In this document: in pieces, positions 25,609 to 32,549 of the stretch
How the letters are laid out: each line of letters opens with the position of its first letter
How positions within the stretch are numbered: the first letter of the stretch is position 1
Program-made: the position numbers and the translations under genes
DNA from: CAYUMU01 sp964445985
GTDB taxonomy: Bacteria > Planctomycetota > Planctomycetia > Pirellulales > S012-138
Assembly (NCBI GenBank): GCA_964445985.1
Contig: CAYUMU010000037.1
Location: 1-57,159 of the forward strand
Length of the DNA stretch: 57,159 bases
Direction of reading: 5' to 3'
Notes under the pieces: generated by a model
Told to the model about the DNA's origin: nothing
What the model saw: only the letters and a program-made list of their open reading frames with translations
Database searches by the model: none

Positions 25609-27045
25609 ATGACAGCGAACTTTGCTCGAACAAGTATCGCTTGGGCAGCACTTCCCTGGGCAATACTGTTCGCCACGATGGTCGGCGGCCGGGTTGCGAA
25701 TGCGCAAGAGTTGCAGTCCGTGATTGCCGCGGACGAGCAGCCGGTTGACGACGGAGAACTGGTCGATGAGAACGAACCGGTGGAAGCTCCCCCGGCCGAC
25801 GAGCCGACGATTGTACGGGTCGTGTTGATCGGGAACACGCTGATCGAACGCGAGCAGCGGTATGGCTATTGGGAAACCTTCGTGCTGGCCGCCAATCCGC
25901 ACACGCGGTATCAGTTTCGCAACCTGGGCTGGAGCGGCGATACGGTGTTTGGCGACGCCCGCGCCGGCTTTGGCACGGCCCGCGATGGGTACAGAAAGCT
26001 GATCGCGCAAGTTCGCGGCGCTCGGCCCGACGTGGTGGTGGTGGGCTATGGCAATAACGCCGCGTTTGCTGGCGAGGCAGGGTTGGCGGAGTTCAAGACG
26101 GGCCTCAACCGGTTGCTGGACGATCTCAGTTCGGCCGGCAGCCCTCGGCTGGTGTTGCTGAGCCCTACGCCTGGCGAGGATGTCGGGCAAGCGGGCGTAG
26201 ACGTGGCGGCGCGGAACCGCGATCTGGCCCTGTATCGCGAAGCGATTGAAGAGGCGGCCGAGGATTGGGATGCCGAATTTGTGGACTTGCCGCGGAGTTG
26301 GCCATCACGAACGGGCTCCTCTCTGGCGGCGCGAACCGACAACGGCCTGCATCTTTCGGCCGCCGGTTATTGGGAATCGGCCCCCACGGTGGCCGCCCCA
26401 TTCGCGGCGACCCCATTCGCGGCGACCCCGTTTACGGCGAACTCGTTTACGGCGAACTCGTTTACGGCGAACTCGCCCTGGCGATTGGAGCTTTCGCTGA
26501 ATGGTTCGGAGCTTGTGGCGACTTCCGCAAAAGGGACCGCCGTGATTGAGACGGGGCTGGCCCAGGGCTCGACGAAGGACGCCTGGCCAGGCGATCTTAC
26601 GTGGTCGTTGCGAGACACTTCGCTCCCGGCTCCGGCGTTTCCTGGGGAGGGCGTCAAACCTGATCTGGCAAGTGTGCCGCCCCGCGTGCTTCAAGTGGAT
26701 GGGCTTCCGCCGGGCGAGTATCAACTGCTGATCGATCGGCAGCCTATTGCGGCGGGATCGGCCAAGGAATGGGCCGACGGCGTGACCATTTGGCGCGGCC
26801 CCGACTTTGAGCAGGTGGAAGAACTGAGGTCGGCCGTGATCAACAAGAATCGCTGGTTCTTCCATCGTTGGCGGCCGCAAAACGAGACGTACCTGTTTGG
26901 CTTTCGCAAGCACGAGCAGGGTCAGAATGCCCGCGAGATTCCACAGTTTGATCCGCTGGTGGCCCAACTGGAGGATGTGGTGTTTGAGCTTTCGCAGCCT
27001 CGGCGGCGGTACTACACGCTGGAGCGGCGCGCCGATGCGAAGTAA
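25609..27045 (+). CDS. SGNH/GDSL-like exported protein lacking the usual serine
   Basis: 478 residues from the ATG at 25609, with a signal peptide (IAWAALPWAILFATMVGGRVANAQ) and an acidic spacer. Residues about 68-255 have the SGNH-hydrolase layout: strand VRVVLIGNTLIER, FRNLGWSGDTV, VVVVGYGNNAAF and TDNGLHLSAAGY. Block I reads G-N-T at 75-77 in place of G-D-S, so the nucleophile is missing, while the block III Asn (150) and block V Asp244/His248 remain. A 15-base tandem repeat follows (FAATP/FTANS units), then a beta-rich C-terminal domain ending in LERRADAK. Close variants with GNT occur in planctomycetes, to my knowledge. Activity is doubtful; a carbohydrate-binding role is possible. Confidence 0.75.
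   Translation: MTANFARTSIAWAALPWAILFATMVGGRVANAQELQSVIAADEQPVDDGELVDENEPVEAPPADEPTIVRVVLIGNTLIEREQRYGYWETFVLAANPHTRYQFRNLGWSGDTVFGDARAGFGTARDGYRKLIAQVRGARPDVVVVGYGNNAAFAGEAGLAEFKTGLNRLLDDLSSAGSPRLVLLSPTPGEDVGQAGVDVAARNRDLALYREAIEEAAEDWDAEFVDLPRSWPSRTGSSLAARTDNGLHLSAAGYWESAPTVAAPFAATPFAATPFTANSFTANSFTANSPWRLELSLNGSELVATSAKGTAVIETGLAQGSTKDAWPGDLTWSLRDTSLPAPAFPGEGVKPDLASVPPRVLQVDGLPPGEYQLLIDRQPIAAGSAKEWADGVTIWRGPDFEQVEELRSAVINKNRWFFHRWRPQNETYLFGFRKHEQGQNAREIPQFDPLVAQLEDVVFELSQPRRRYYTLERRADAK
26400..26475. repeat. 15-bp tandem repeat (TTTACGGCGAACTCG)
   Basis: Five units, two of the form TTCGCGGCGACCCCA and three TTTACGGCGAACTCG, encoding the interdomain linker FAATP FAATP FTANS FTANS FTANS of the SGNH-like protein. 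Confidence 0.88.
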
Positions 27046-27123
27046 GGGCGAGCCGAAGAGGAATCTCCCGCCTCGCAGATCGCATCCAAGCGGATGGGAA
27101 ATGCAGAGTCGTTTCCGCTGCAA

Positions 27124-27173
27124 CTGGATTCCCGCCCCCGTCTTCACGAGGGCAGGCTCTTCGCGGGAATGAC
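27124..27173. repeat. REP-like palindromic repeat, long form
   Basis: CTGGATTCCCGCCCCCGTCT...TTCGCGGGAATGAC, same insert as the copy at 9131-9180, followed by two further GGCGGGAATGACGGAAGTA-like partial copies up to about 27215. It lies 79 bases after the SGNH-like gene's stop and before the alcohol dehydrogenase. Confidence 0.85.
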
Positions 27174-27250
27174 GGAAGTAGTGGCGGGAATGACGGAAGT
27201 ATTCTTGGGAATAACGGTTCGCTGCCTCACCCCTTTCCTAACTTGAAGTA

Positions 27251-28465
27251 TTGCCCGTGACACGCACCTCGTGGAATTTTTATTCGGCCGGTCGGTTGAA
27301 CTTTGGTCGCGGCGCCGTGAAGCAGTTGGCCGGCTGCATTGCGCATTTGCGGGTGGGGCGGGTGTTCGTGGTGACCGATCCCGTGTTGGTTGCCGCGGGA
27401 TTGGCGGAGCGGATTGTGGGTCCGCTGCAAGCGGCTGGCTTGGAGGTGGCGGTTTGGGATGGCGGTGAGCCGGAGCCCTCGCTGGGCACGGCGCTGGCGG
27501 CGGTGGATCAGGCTCGGGCGTTTGTGCCCGACGCGGTGCTGGGCCTGGGGGGCGGCAGCAACATGGACCTGGCCAAAATCACGGCGGCCCTGTTGACACA
27601 CGGCGGCGAGCTTTCCCGTTACTTTGGTTGGAACAACGTGCCGGGGCCGGTTCTGCCGCTGATTTGCGTGCCGACGACTTCGGGCACGGGGAGCGAGGTT
27701 TCGCACGCCGCGGTGTTGACGGATACCGCGGCCCAAATGAAGGTCAGTATCTTATCTAACTTTCTGCGTCCGGCCGTGGCGGTGGTCGATCCGGAGCTGA
27801 CGTTGAGCTGCCCTGCCAAGCCAACCGCCGATAGCGGGATCGACGCGCTGACGCATGCCATCGAGGCCTGCACGGCGATTGACTTTGCGGAGTTGGCGGT
27901 GCCGCCGCATGAATCGTGCCCTTACGACGGCCGCCATCCGCTGGGAGAAATCCTGGCAGAGAAGGCCATTCGCCTGGTGGCGGAGCACCTGCCGGCCGCC
28001 GTGCATGAGCCTGGCAATTTGGACGCGCGCGAAGGGATGTCGCTGGCGGCCACGCTGGCTGGCATGGCGTTTTCGAATTGTGCCGTGGCGGTGGTACACG
28101 CGCTGGAGTACCCGCTGGGGGGCGCGCTGCATGTTTCGCACGGGGCGGGCAACGGTTTGCTGCTGCCTTACGTGATGCGGTTCAACTTGCCGGTCAGGCA
28201 GGCCACGTTCGCGCGGATTGCGGGCTGGCTGGGCGAAAAGACCGAGGGGCTGAGCGAACAGGCCGCCGCGGAGCGCGCCATCTTTGCCGTGGAGAAACTG
28301 CGGAGCGAGATCGGCATTCCGCGGCGGATTCGGGAGCTTGGCGGGAGTGCCGAGCAACTGCCGGAGTTCGCGGCGAAGGCATTCGCCATCAAGCGGTTGA
28401 TGCTGCTCAATCCGCGGCTGCCTAGTGAAGGGGAGTTGCTGGAGATTTACCGGAGCGCGTGGTAG
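27251..28465 (+). CDS. iron-containing alcohol dehydrogenase
   Basis: 404 residues from a TTG at 27251; a GTG two codons later is an alternative, and neither has a strong ribosome site. Group III metal-dependent alcohol dehydrogenases reduce aldehydes or oxidise alcohols with NAD(P). Motifs are GLGGGSNMDLAK (98-109) for the nucleotide, PTTSGTGSEVS (141-151), and the metal ligands D198 and H202 (DSGIDALTHAIEA), H283 and H297 (HALEYPLGGALHVSHG). All ligands are intact. Length is normal (about 390). It stands alone on the plus strand, converging on a broken carbon-nitrogen hydrolase gene whose remnant ends only 8 bases from this stop. Substrate unknown. Confidence 0.94.
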   Translation: MPVTRTSWNFYSAGRLNFGRGAVKQLAGCIAHLRVGRVFVVTDPVLVAAGLAERIVGPLQAAGLEVAVWDGGEPEPSLGTALAAVDQARAFVPDAVLGLGGGSNMDLAKITAALLTHGGELSRYFGWNNVPGPVLPLICVPTTSGTGSEVSHAAVLTDTAAQMKVSILSNFLRPAVAVVDPELTLSCPAKPTADSGIDALTHAIEACTAIDFAELAVPPHESCPYDGRHPLGEILAEKAIRLVAEHLPAAVHEPGNLDAREGMSLAATLAGMAFSNCAVAVVHALEYPLGGALHVSHGAGNGLLLPYVMRFNLPVRQATFARIAGWLGEKTEGLSEQAAAERAIFAVEKLRSEIGIPRRIRELGGSAEQLPEFAAKAFAIKRLMLLNPRLPSEGELLEIYRSAW

Positions 28466-28472
28466 CGGGACT

Positions 28473-28985
28473 TCAAGTTCGGGTCGGGGTGTTGCCCTGG
28501 GTGGGGCGATAGTGAACGGTGGCCAGACGCGCGCGGCGGGGCTGGGGCGGAGCGATTTCTGGCAACGAGATTTGAGCCCATTCGATGGACGAGTTGGGCG
28601 GCCTCCAGCGGAAGTGCAGTTCGACCACCGCCTGGGTGGCGGCCGAGGGGACACGGTATTGGCCGGTGACGGTGGTCCAGCCCTGCTTGGTTTCGGCATC
28701 GCCAGGGAATTCGGGCTCGGCGCGGGGGCGTTCTCCTGGCCGGTACGAAGCGTGGGAAGGTTCGTCGCGGAGGACGCGCTGGCCGGAATCGTCGAGCCAG
28801 AGAATGCGGGCGGGGCCGGCGCGGCGGATGCCGTCGATACCATTTGCCCGGCGGAGAGCCGAGAAGCGAACGTACGTGCCGCCGGTCACGGGGAAGGTTT
28901 TCTGCCAATGGCCGGCGAGCCCTTCGCGTTCGTCGGCCTGAATCATCAGCGTGCCCTGGCCGTCGGGGTCCTTTAACGATCGCGG
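28473..28985 (-). pseudogene. truncated carbon-nitrogen hydrolase (N-terminal remnant)
   Basis: The minus strand encodes an apparently real stretch from KDPDGQGTLMIQADEREGLAGHW through ILWLDDSGQRVL, QGWTTVTGQYRVPSAATQAVVELHFRW to RLATVHYRPTQGNTPTRT and a stop. The last part resembles the first strand of a nitrilase/carbon-nitrogen hydrolase domain (A-T-V-x-x-x-P), preceded by the beta-sandwich front found in some planctomycete members. Everything after the first strand, including the Glu-Lys-Cys triad, is missing, and the plus-strand alcohol dehydrogenase begins at the break. No convincing start or leader is left upstream. I therefore call a pseudogene; the family assignment is from memory of pattern and not firm. 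Confidence 0.45.
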
Positions 28986-29099
28986 AAAGAGCCACCGAAA
29001 AAGGCGATCTTGGCTCCGATCAAAGCATCGGCCATGATAGGTGGATGGTGGAGGTCTGAAAGGGCAGGTAGCTCGGTGAGTGCAAAGGAGTGGTCTATC

Positions 29100-30803
29100 A
29101 TGCGATTTCGCGTCACCTTGTCGTGGGCTGTGCTGTTGTGGGGAAGTGTGTCGTGCCTCGCGCAAGAGGGTTCCAACCAGCGCCATGCTGCCAATGAGGA
29201 TCTCCCGTCCGCCAAAGATCTGCTGCGACGAGCTAGTGAGCTAGTTTCGCAACAAGGCAAGGACCAGCACATTTGGACCATGGGAACGCTCCTGCAAATA
29301 GGCGAACTACAATTGCGAGCCGGAGATTTGGAAGGCGCGAGGATGTCGATTCGACCCTCGACCGATTCGTATGGTAGTAATGCAGCGCTGATCCGATTGG
29401 CTGAAGGACTGGCCGCGGCGGGCAAGCGAAAGGAATCGCTCGACGTGCTACGGGAACTCGGATCCGATCACGGGTGGAAGCAAACTCTCATTAACGACGG
29501 TGTTCGGTTGCGTTGGATCGAGCACCTGATCGCAGCCGGCGATTTTACGGCGGCACAAGTGGAAGCCCGCGGGGTCGAATCGAAGGAACGGCGCTCTCAT
29601 GGATTTCGCGCGCTGGCCATGGCCTACGCGAAGTCGGGAGACCATGCCCAGGCCGCGGCGCACTTCCAGCTCGGCCTGGATGCGATCGAGGCAACAAACG
29701 ACTATGACCACGCCTGCGCCTTGTGGGAACTGGCCCAGGCCCAATTATCCGTAGGAGCCGCCGATGGCGCGAAGGTGACAACCGGCCAGCTTGTCGCCGC
29801 GGCCAAGAAAATGGAAGCCTGGGCAAAGGTTGCCGCCCTGCGAGAATCCGCCGTGCTGTTCGCGGATTTGAAGGACCGACCCGCGGCAAGTTCCGCGTTT
29901 CGGCAGGCGATCGAAGCGAGTCAAGGAGTGGAGTCGCACAACAAGGTGGGGGCAGTGAAACTGATCGCGATGGCTCAAGCGCGCGTCGGCTACATCGAAG
30001 ATGCGCTCAACACGGCTCGCATGATCACGCACCGTGATGCGCACTTCGGGCAGGACGGAGACCGCGAGGGAGCAATGTTGAGTATCGCGGAGGCCCAGTT
30101 GCAGGCCGGTGACGCAGACGGCGCCGTCCACACCGCGCTATCCGTTACGTATTTCCTTCAATATCGCGACGAAGCGCTGCACGCAGTCGTTGAAGATCAG
30201 ATCAAGCAGGGGAATTTCATGAAAGCCCTCCGTGCGGCGGAAAAAGTTCACAACCCGTCTCGGAGGGCGTCCGCAATGCTTAAAACGGCCACCGCTTACG
30301 CCAATACTGGCAATAAGAGAGGGGCGTACGAGATAGCGTCGCGGATCGAGTTGAGGGGCGGATCCAACATCTTTGGGAAAGATCCCGTTCACACGTTTGA
30401 TTATCGACGCCCCGAGAGTTGGCTCGAAAACTACGACCAAGGCGGCGGAAGTACGGCGCTATCTCGCGAGTTCTCGAACCAACGTGCTGCCGAACTCGCG
30501 GTGTGCGCGATGAGACTGGCGCGGGCGATCGCGCTTCAGCCAGAACTCGATTACGGTAAGTTGCTCGATGACGATGCTGTTTCCGAGGAAGTGATCTTCG
30601 CGCTGGCACGAGCCCACGGGGCCCACGGTTGCTTACCCGACGCGCTGGCTTGGTCGCGGCGGATCGGCGATGATCACTCGGCCACCTCGAAAGAAGATGG
30701 AGACGAGGTTTGGTCGCTCCGGAGGCGAATTTACACTCTGATCGCCGTCGTGGAAGGCATGCTTGATCGGTCGGATGCTGCCAAGACAGCGGCAAGTCGC
30801 TAA
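29100..30803 (+). CDS. exported TPR-repeat protein
   Basis: 567 residues from the ATG at 29100, with AAAGGAG nine bases upstream and a signal peptide (MRFRVTLSWAVLLWGSVSCLAQ; the Cys is followed by L-A-Q, so a lipoprotein is unlikely). The mature protein is helical repeats of TPR/Sel1 character: TLLQIGELQLRAGDLEGARMSI, RAMAYAKSGDHAQAAAHFQLGL, ALWELAQAQLSVGAADGA, KLIAMAQARVGYIEDALNTAR, MLSIAEAQLQAGDADGAVHTAL. Such scaffolds bind other proteins. No enzymatic domain is visible. It follows the pseudogene region and is separated from the next genes by a long repeat-bearing interval. Partner unknown. Confidence 0.85.
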   Translation: MRFRVTLSWAVLLWGSVSCLAQEGSNQRHAANEDLPSAKDLLRRASELVSQQGKDQHIWTMGTLLQIGELQLRAGDLEGARMSIRPSTDSYGSNAALIRLAEGLAAAGKRKESLDVLRELGSDHGWKQTLINDGVRLRWIEHLIAAGDFTAAQVEARGVESKERRSHGFRALAMAYAKSGDHAQAAAHFQLGLDAIEATNDYDHACALWELAQAQLSVGAADGAKVTTGQLVAAAKKMEAWAKVAALRESAVLFADLKDRPAASSAFRQAIEASQGVESHNKVGAVKLIAMAQARVGYIEDALNTARMITHRDAHFGQDGDREGAMLSIAEAQLQAGDADGAVHTALSVTYFLQYRDEALHAVVEDQIKQGNFMKALRAAEKVHNPSRRASAMLKTATAYANTGNKRGAYEIASRIELRGGSNIFGKDPVHTFDYRRPESWLENYDQGGGSTALSREFSNQRAAELAVCAMRLARAIALQPELDYGKLLDDDAVSEEVIFALARAHGAHGCLPDALAWSRRIGDDHSATSKEDGDEVWSLRRRIYTLIAVVEGMLDRSDAAKTAASR

Positions 30804-31002
30804 GCCTGCCTTTTGGGCTCGAAGAGCCTATCCGAGAACCCGGTTTCCCCCCCGACCCCAGCCCTGGCCTGATGAAAAACGGTTGGTGGCATGCTCAGGT
30901 TTGGTTGCGCGGCGGGGTGTGCTTGCGCCGCTTGGCATTGGATCGGGTTCGAGCGGATCGATCCCGAATGGTCCGCGACCTCAACCGCATATTGAAAATT
31001 GA

Positions 31003-31100
31003 CTCACCCTACCGTTTTCCAGGTGCGGTGCAGTTTCCCTGGCTTTTCGCGGCTGGCCCCGGTGTTTTGAGTGCCTGATTCTTTGCAAGCTCGACGCGTT
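31003..31100 (+). repeat. dispersed repeat copy (partner at 44-140)
   Basis: Matches 44-140 in inverted orientation at about nine bases in ten; begins CTCACCCTACCGTTTTCCAG and ends near CGACGCGTT. Confidence 0.75.
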
Positions 31101-31139
31101 AGCGAGGGACGTTCGGGGGGACTCCCTCGCTAACGCGTC
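31093..31139. repeat. 17-bp perfect inverted repeat (GACGCGTTAGCGAGGGA)
   Basis: GACGCGTTAGCGAGGGA, a 13-base loop, then its exact complement ending CTAACGCGTC. It abuts the 97-base repeat, whose other copy also ends at ACGCGTC, so the palindrome may mark the repeat's end. Confidence 0.85.
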
Positions 31140-31200
31140 GGGTTAAGAATAGCAGCGAGGCTCGCGGCATTCCTCGCTGGTTGCTAACGACCTTTCTTGC

Positions 31201-31233
31201 TCCCTTCTCCCCGGAAATACCGGGGAGAGGGGA
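31201..31233. repeat. GCTCCC/TTCTCCCC-type palindrome
   Basis: TCCCTTCTCCCCGG, loop AAATA, then CCGGGGAGAGGGGA; same family as 3683-3725 and 10983-11014, with one mismatched arm. Confidence 0.8.
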
Positions 31234-31240
31234 GAAAAAG

Positions 31241-31413
31241 TTTTTGGGGCTAAGGTTTTTTTATTTGGCATCTTTGCAATCCAATGCGGCGTGTAGGCCA
31301 TGTGCATTGGATTTGCCGGGTAGGGTTGAGCGCAAGTGACGATCAACGCGCAACCACTTCGGCGCGGCCCAAATTCTCCAACTCGCCGCCAACGAGGACG
31401 TTTTTATCAGGCC
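31241..31413 (-). repeat. 174-bp dispersed repeat, copy 2
   Basis: Reverse-complement match to 10719-10892 over its full length (TTTTTGGGGCT... to ...TTTTTATCAGGCC). In both places a CTCCCC palindrome adjoins the TTTTTGGGGCT end. Confidence 0.85.
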
Positions 31414-31516
31414 ACCCCAGCCCTCTCCCGCGAGGGGCGAGGGAGTCATTGGATAGGCTCTAAGTCGTTGGAAGCCCCTCGGTTCAATTGACCAAAAGCA
31501 ACTCGCCAATGGCAGT

Positions 31517-32194
31517 TCAAGGGGCCTTCCGCAGCACGCGACCAATCCGGATCAATCTTCGCAGGAACGTCATCGCGCTGCCAACGGCAATAATCAACAG
31601 CGCCAGGGCCATCGTACCGGCCGCGGGCCACGACTCCCAGCGGAATTGCCAGAGTGCGGGAGCGAATCCGGCATGGAGTGCGGCGACGGTCATGAGCGCC
31701 ATGCGTTGCGGCTTGGCCATGGGTCCACAGAATTCTTGAGGGGCGCCTGCTACTTTGCCTTCCGCCCTCACATAGGCGGTTAAGAGGGCCGCGATGGCGG
31801 CCAGGTAGCCGCATTCCACCAGGCTGCCCGCGGCGTAGCCGGCGCCAACAAAGATGGCCGTGTCGCTGACCCGATCGGGCACCTCGTTGAACAGCTCTCC
31901 CAGCGGCGAAGCCCGACCTGCTTGCATGGCGACCATGCCATCGAACATGTTGGCCAGCAACCGCAGTTGCATCAAGACGGCCGCGGCGACGAAGAACAGC
32001 CAGGGGGTGGTTGGCCGCGTTGTCAGGGCGAATGCCACGCCCGCCGATAAGCCTGCGACCATGCCAGCGACGGAGATGGCATTGGGAGAAATCCCCCAGG
32101 CGGCCAGTTGGCTGGCGACGCGAATGGAGAGCGCGCGGTCGCGGGAGGAGATCGGGCGTCGCTCCGGGACGTAGTCGGGATTGGTCATGCTCAT
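31517..32194 (-). CDS. CDP-alcohol phosphatidyltransferase family protein with altered motif
   Basis: 225 residues; start ATG ending at 32194 (MSMTNPDYVPERRPISSRD), with another ATG two codons in. Five or six hydrophobic helices and the order of motifs mark a CDP-alcohol phosphatidyltransferase, the class that swaps CMP of CDP-diacylglycerol for a polar head group. The signature is normally D-x2-D-G-x2-A-R-x8-G-x3-D-x3-D. Here it reads N-x2-D-G-x2-A-M-x8-G-x3-N-x3-D (NMFDGMVAMQAGRASPLG then ELFNEVPD): two of the four metal-binding Asp are Asn and the Arg is Met. It may be a divergent subfamily with a different substrate or reduced activity. N-terminal SISVRVAS-type amphipathic helix is present. 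No lipid-synthesis neighbours. Confidence 0.8.
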   Translation of the reverse strand: MSMTNPDYVPERRPISSRDRALSIRVASQLAAWGISPNAISVAGMVAGLSAGVAFALTTRPTTPWLFFVAAAVLMQLRLLANMFDGMVAMQAGRASPLGELFNEVPDRVSDTAIFVGAGYAAGSLVECGYLAAIAALLTAYVRAEGKVAGAPQEFCGPMAKPQRMALMTVAALHAGFAPALWQFRWESWPAAGTMALALLIIAVGSAMTFLRRLIRIGRVLRKAP

Positions 32195-32549
32195 TTTCCC
32201 ATCAGGTACATGCCGACCATCAGGCTTTCCGGCGGTGTCGCCACGCTCAACCGCCGGCTACTGGCTGCAAACCCCTTCGGGGTCAAATGCGCGACTTATT
32301 CAATCGGCCTTGTTTCGTGCACTGGATCCCCGCCTTCGCGGGGATGACGAAAGCGGGGACGAAGGCGGGGGCGTTATTTGATCCGCGATCCTGATCCTCG
32401 CTTTACCGGAAAAGATCTCGCTCAATTTGCTTGATAATGATCGCCAGCAACGCCACAATCACGCTGGGTGGATCGACATCATTGCCAGTCTAGCCGTCCC
32501 TCCGGGTACAGTCCAATGGCGTGTCGTATAGGGCAATTGAGAGGGGATC
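32195..32549. other. intergenic region between divergent genes, with REP-like palindrome
   Basis: 355 bases between the phosphatidyltransferase start and the kinase start. It contains the short palindrome copy at 32322-32348 followed by GGGGACGAAGGCGGGG, and no gene. Confidence 0.6.
32322..32348. repeat. REP-like palindromic repeat, short form
   Basis: CTGGATCCCCGCCTTCGCGG then GGATGAC; compensating changes in both arms (ATCCCCGC/GCGGGGAT) keep the pairing, which argues that the hairpin itself matters. Confidence 0.82.

Larger units (their letters stand above)
30804..31516. other. repeat-dense intergenic region
   Basis: 713 bases with no gene. In order it holds a GCCTATCC...CCCTGGCCTGA block also seen after the gene at 3609, the 97-base repeat (31003-31100), a 17-bp hairpin (31093-31139), the CTCCCC palindrome (31201-31233) and the 174-base repeat (31241-31413), then a GATAGGCTCTAAG end like the one near 11085. 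Confidence 0.75.
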
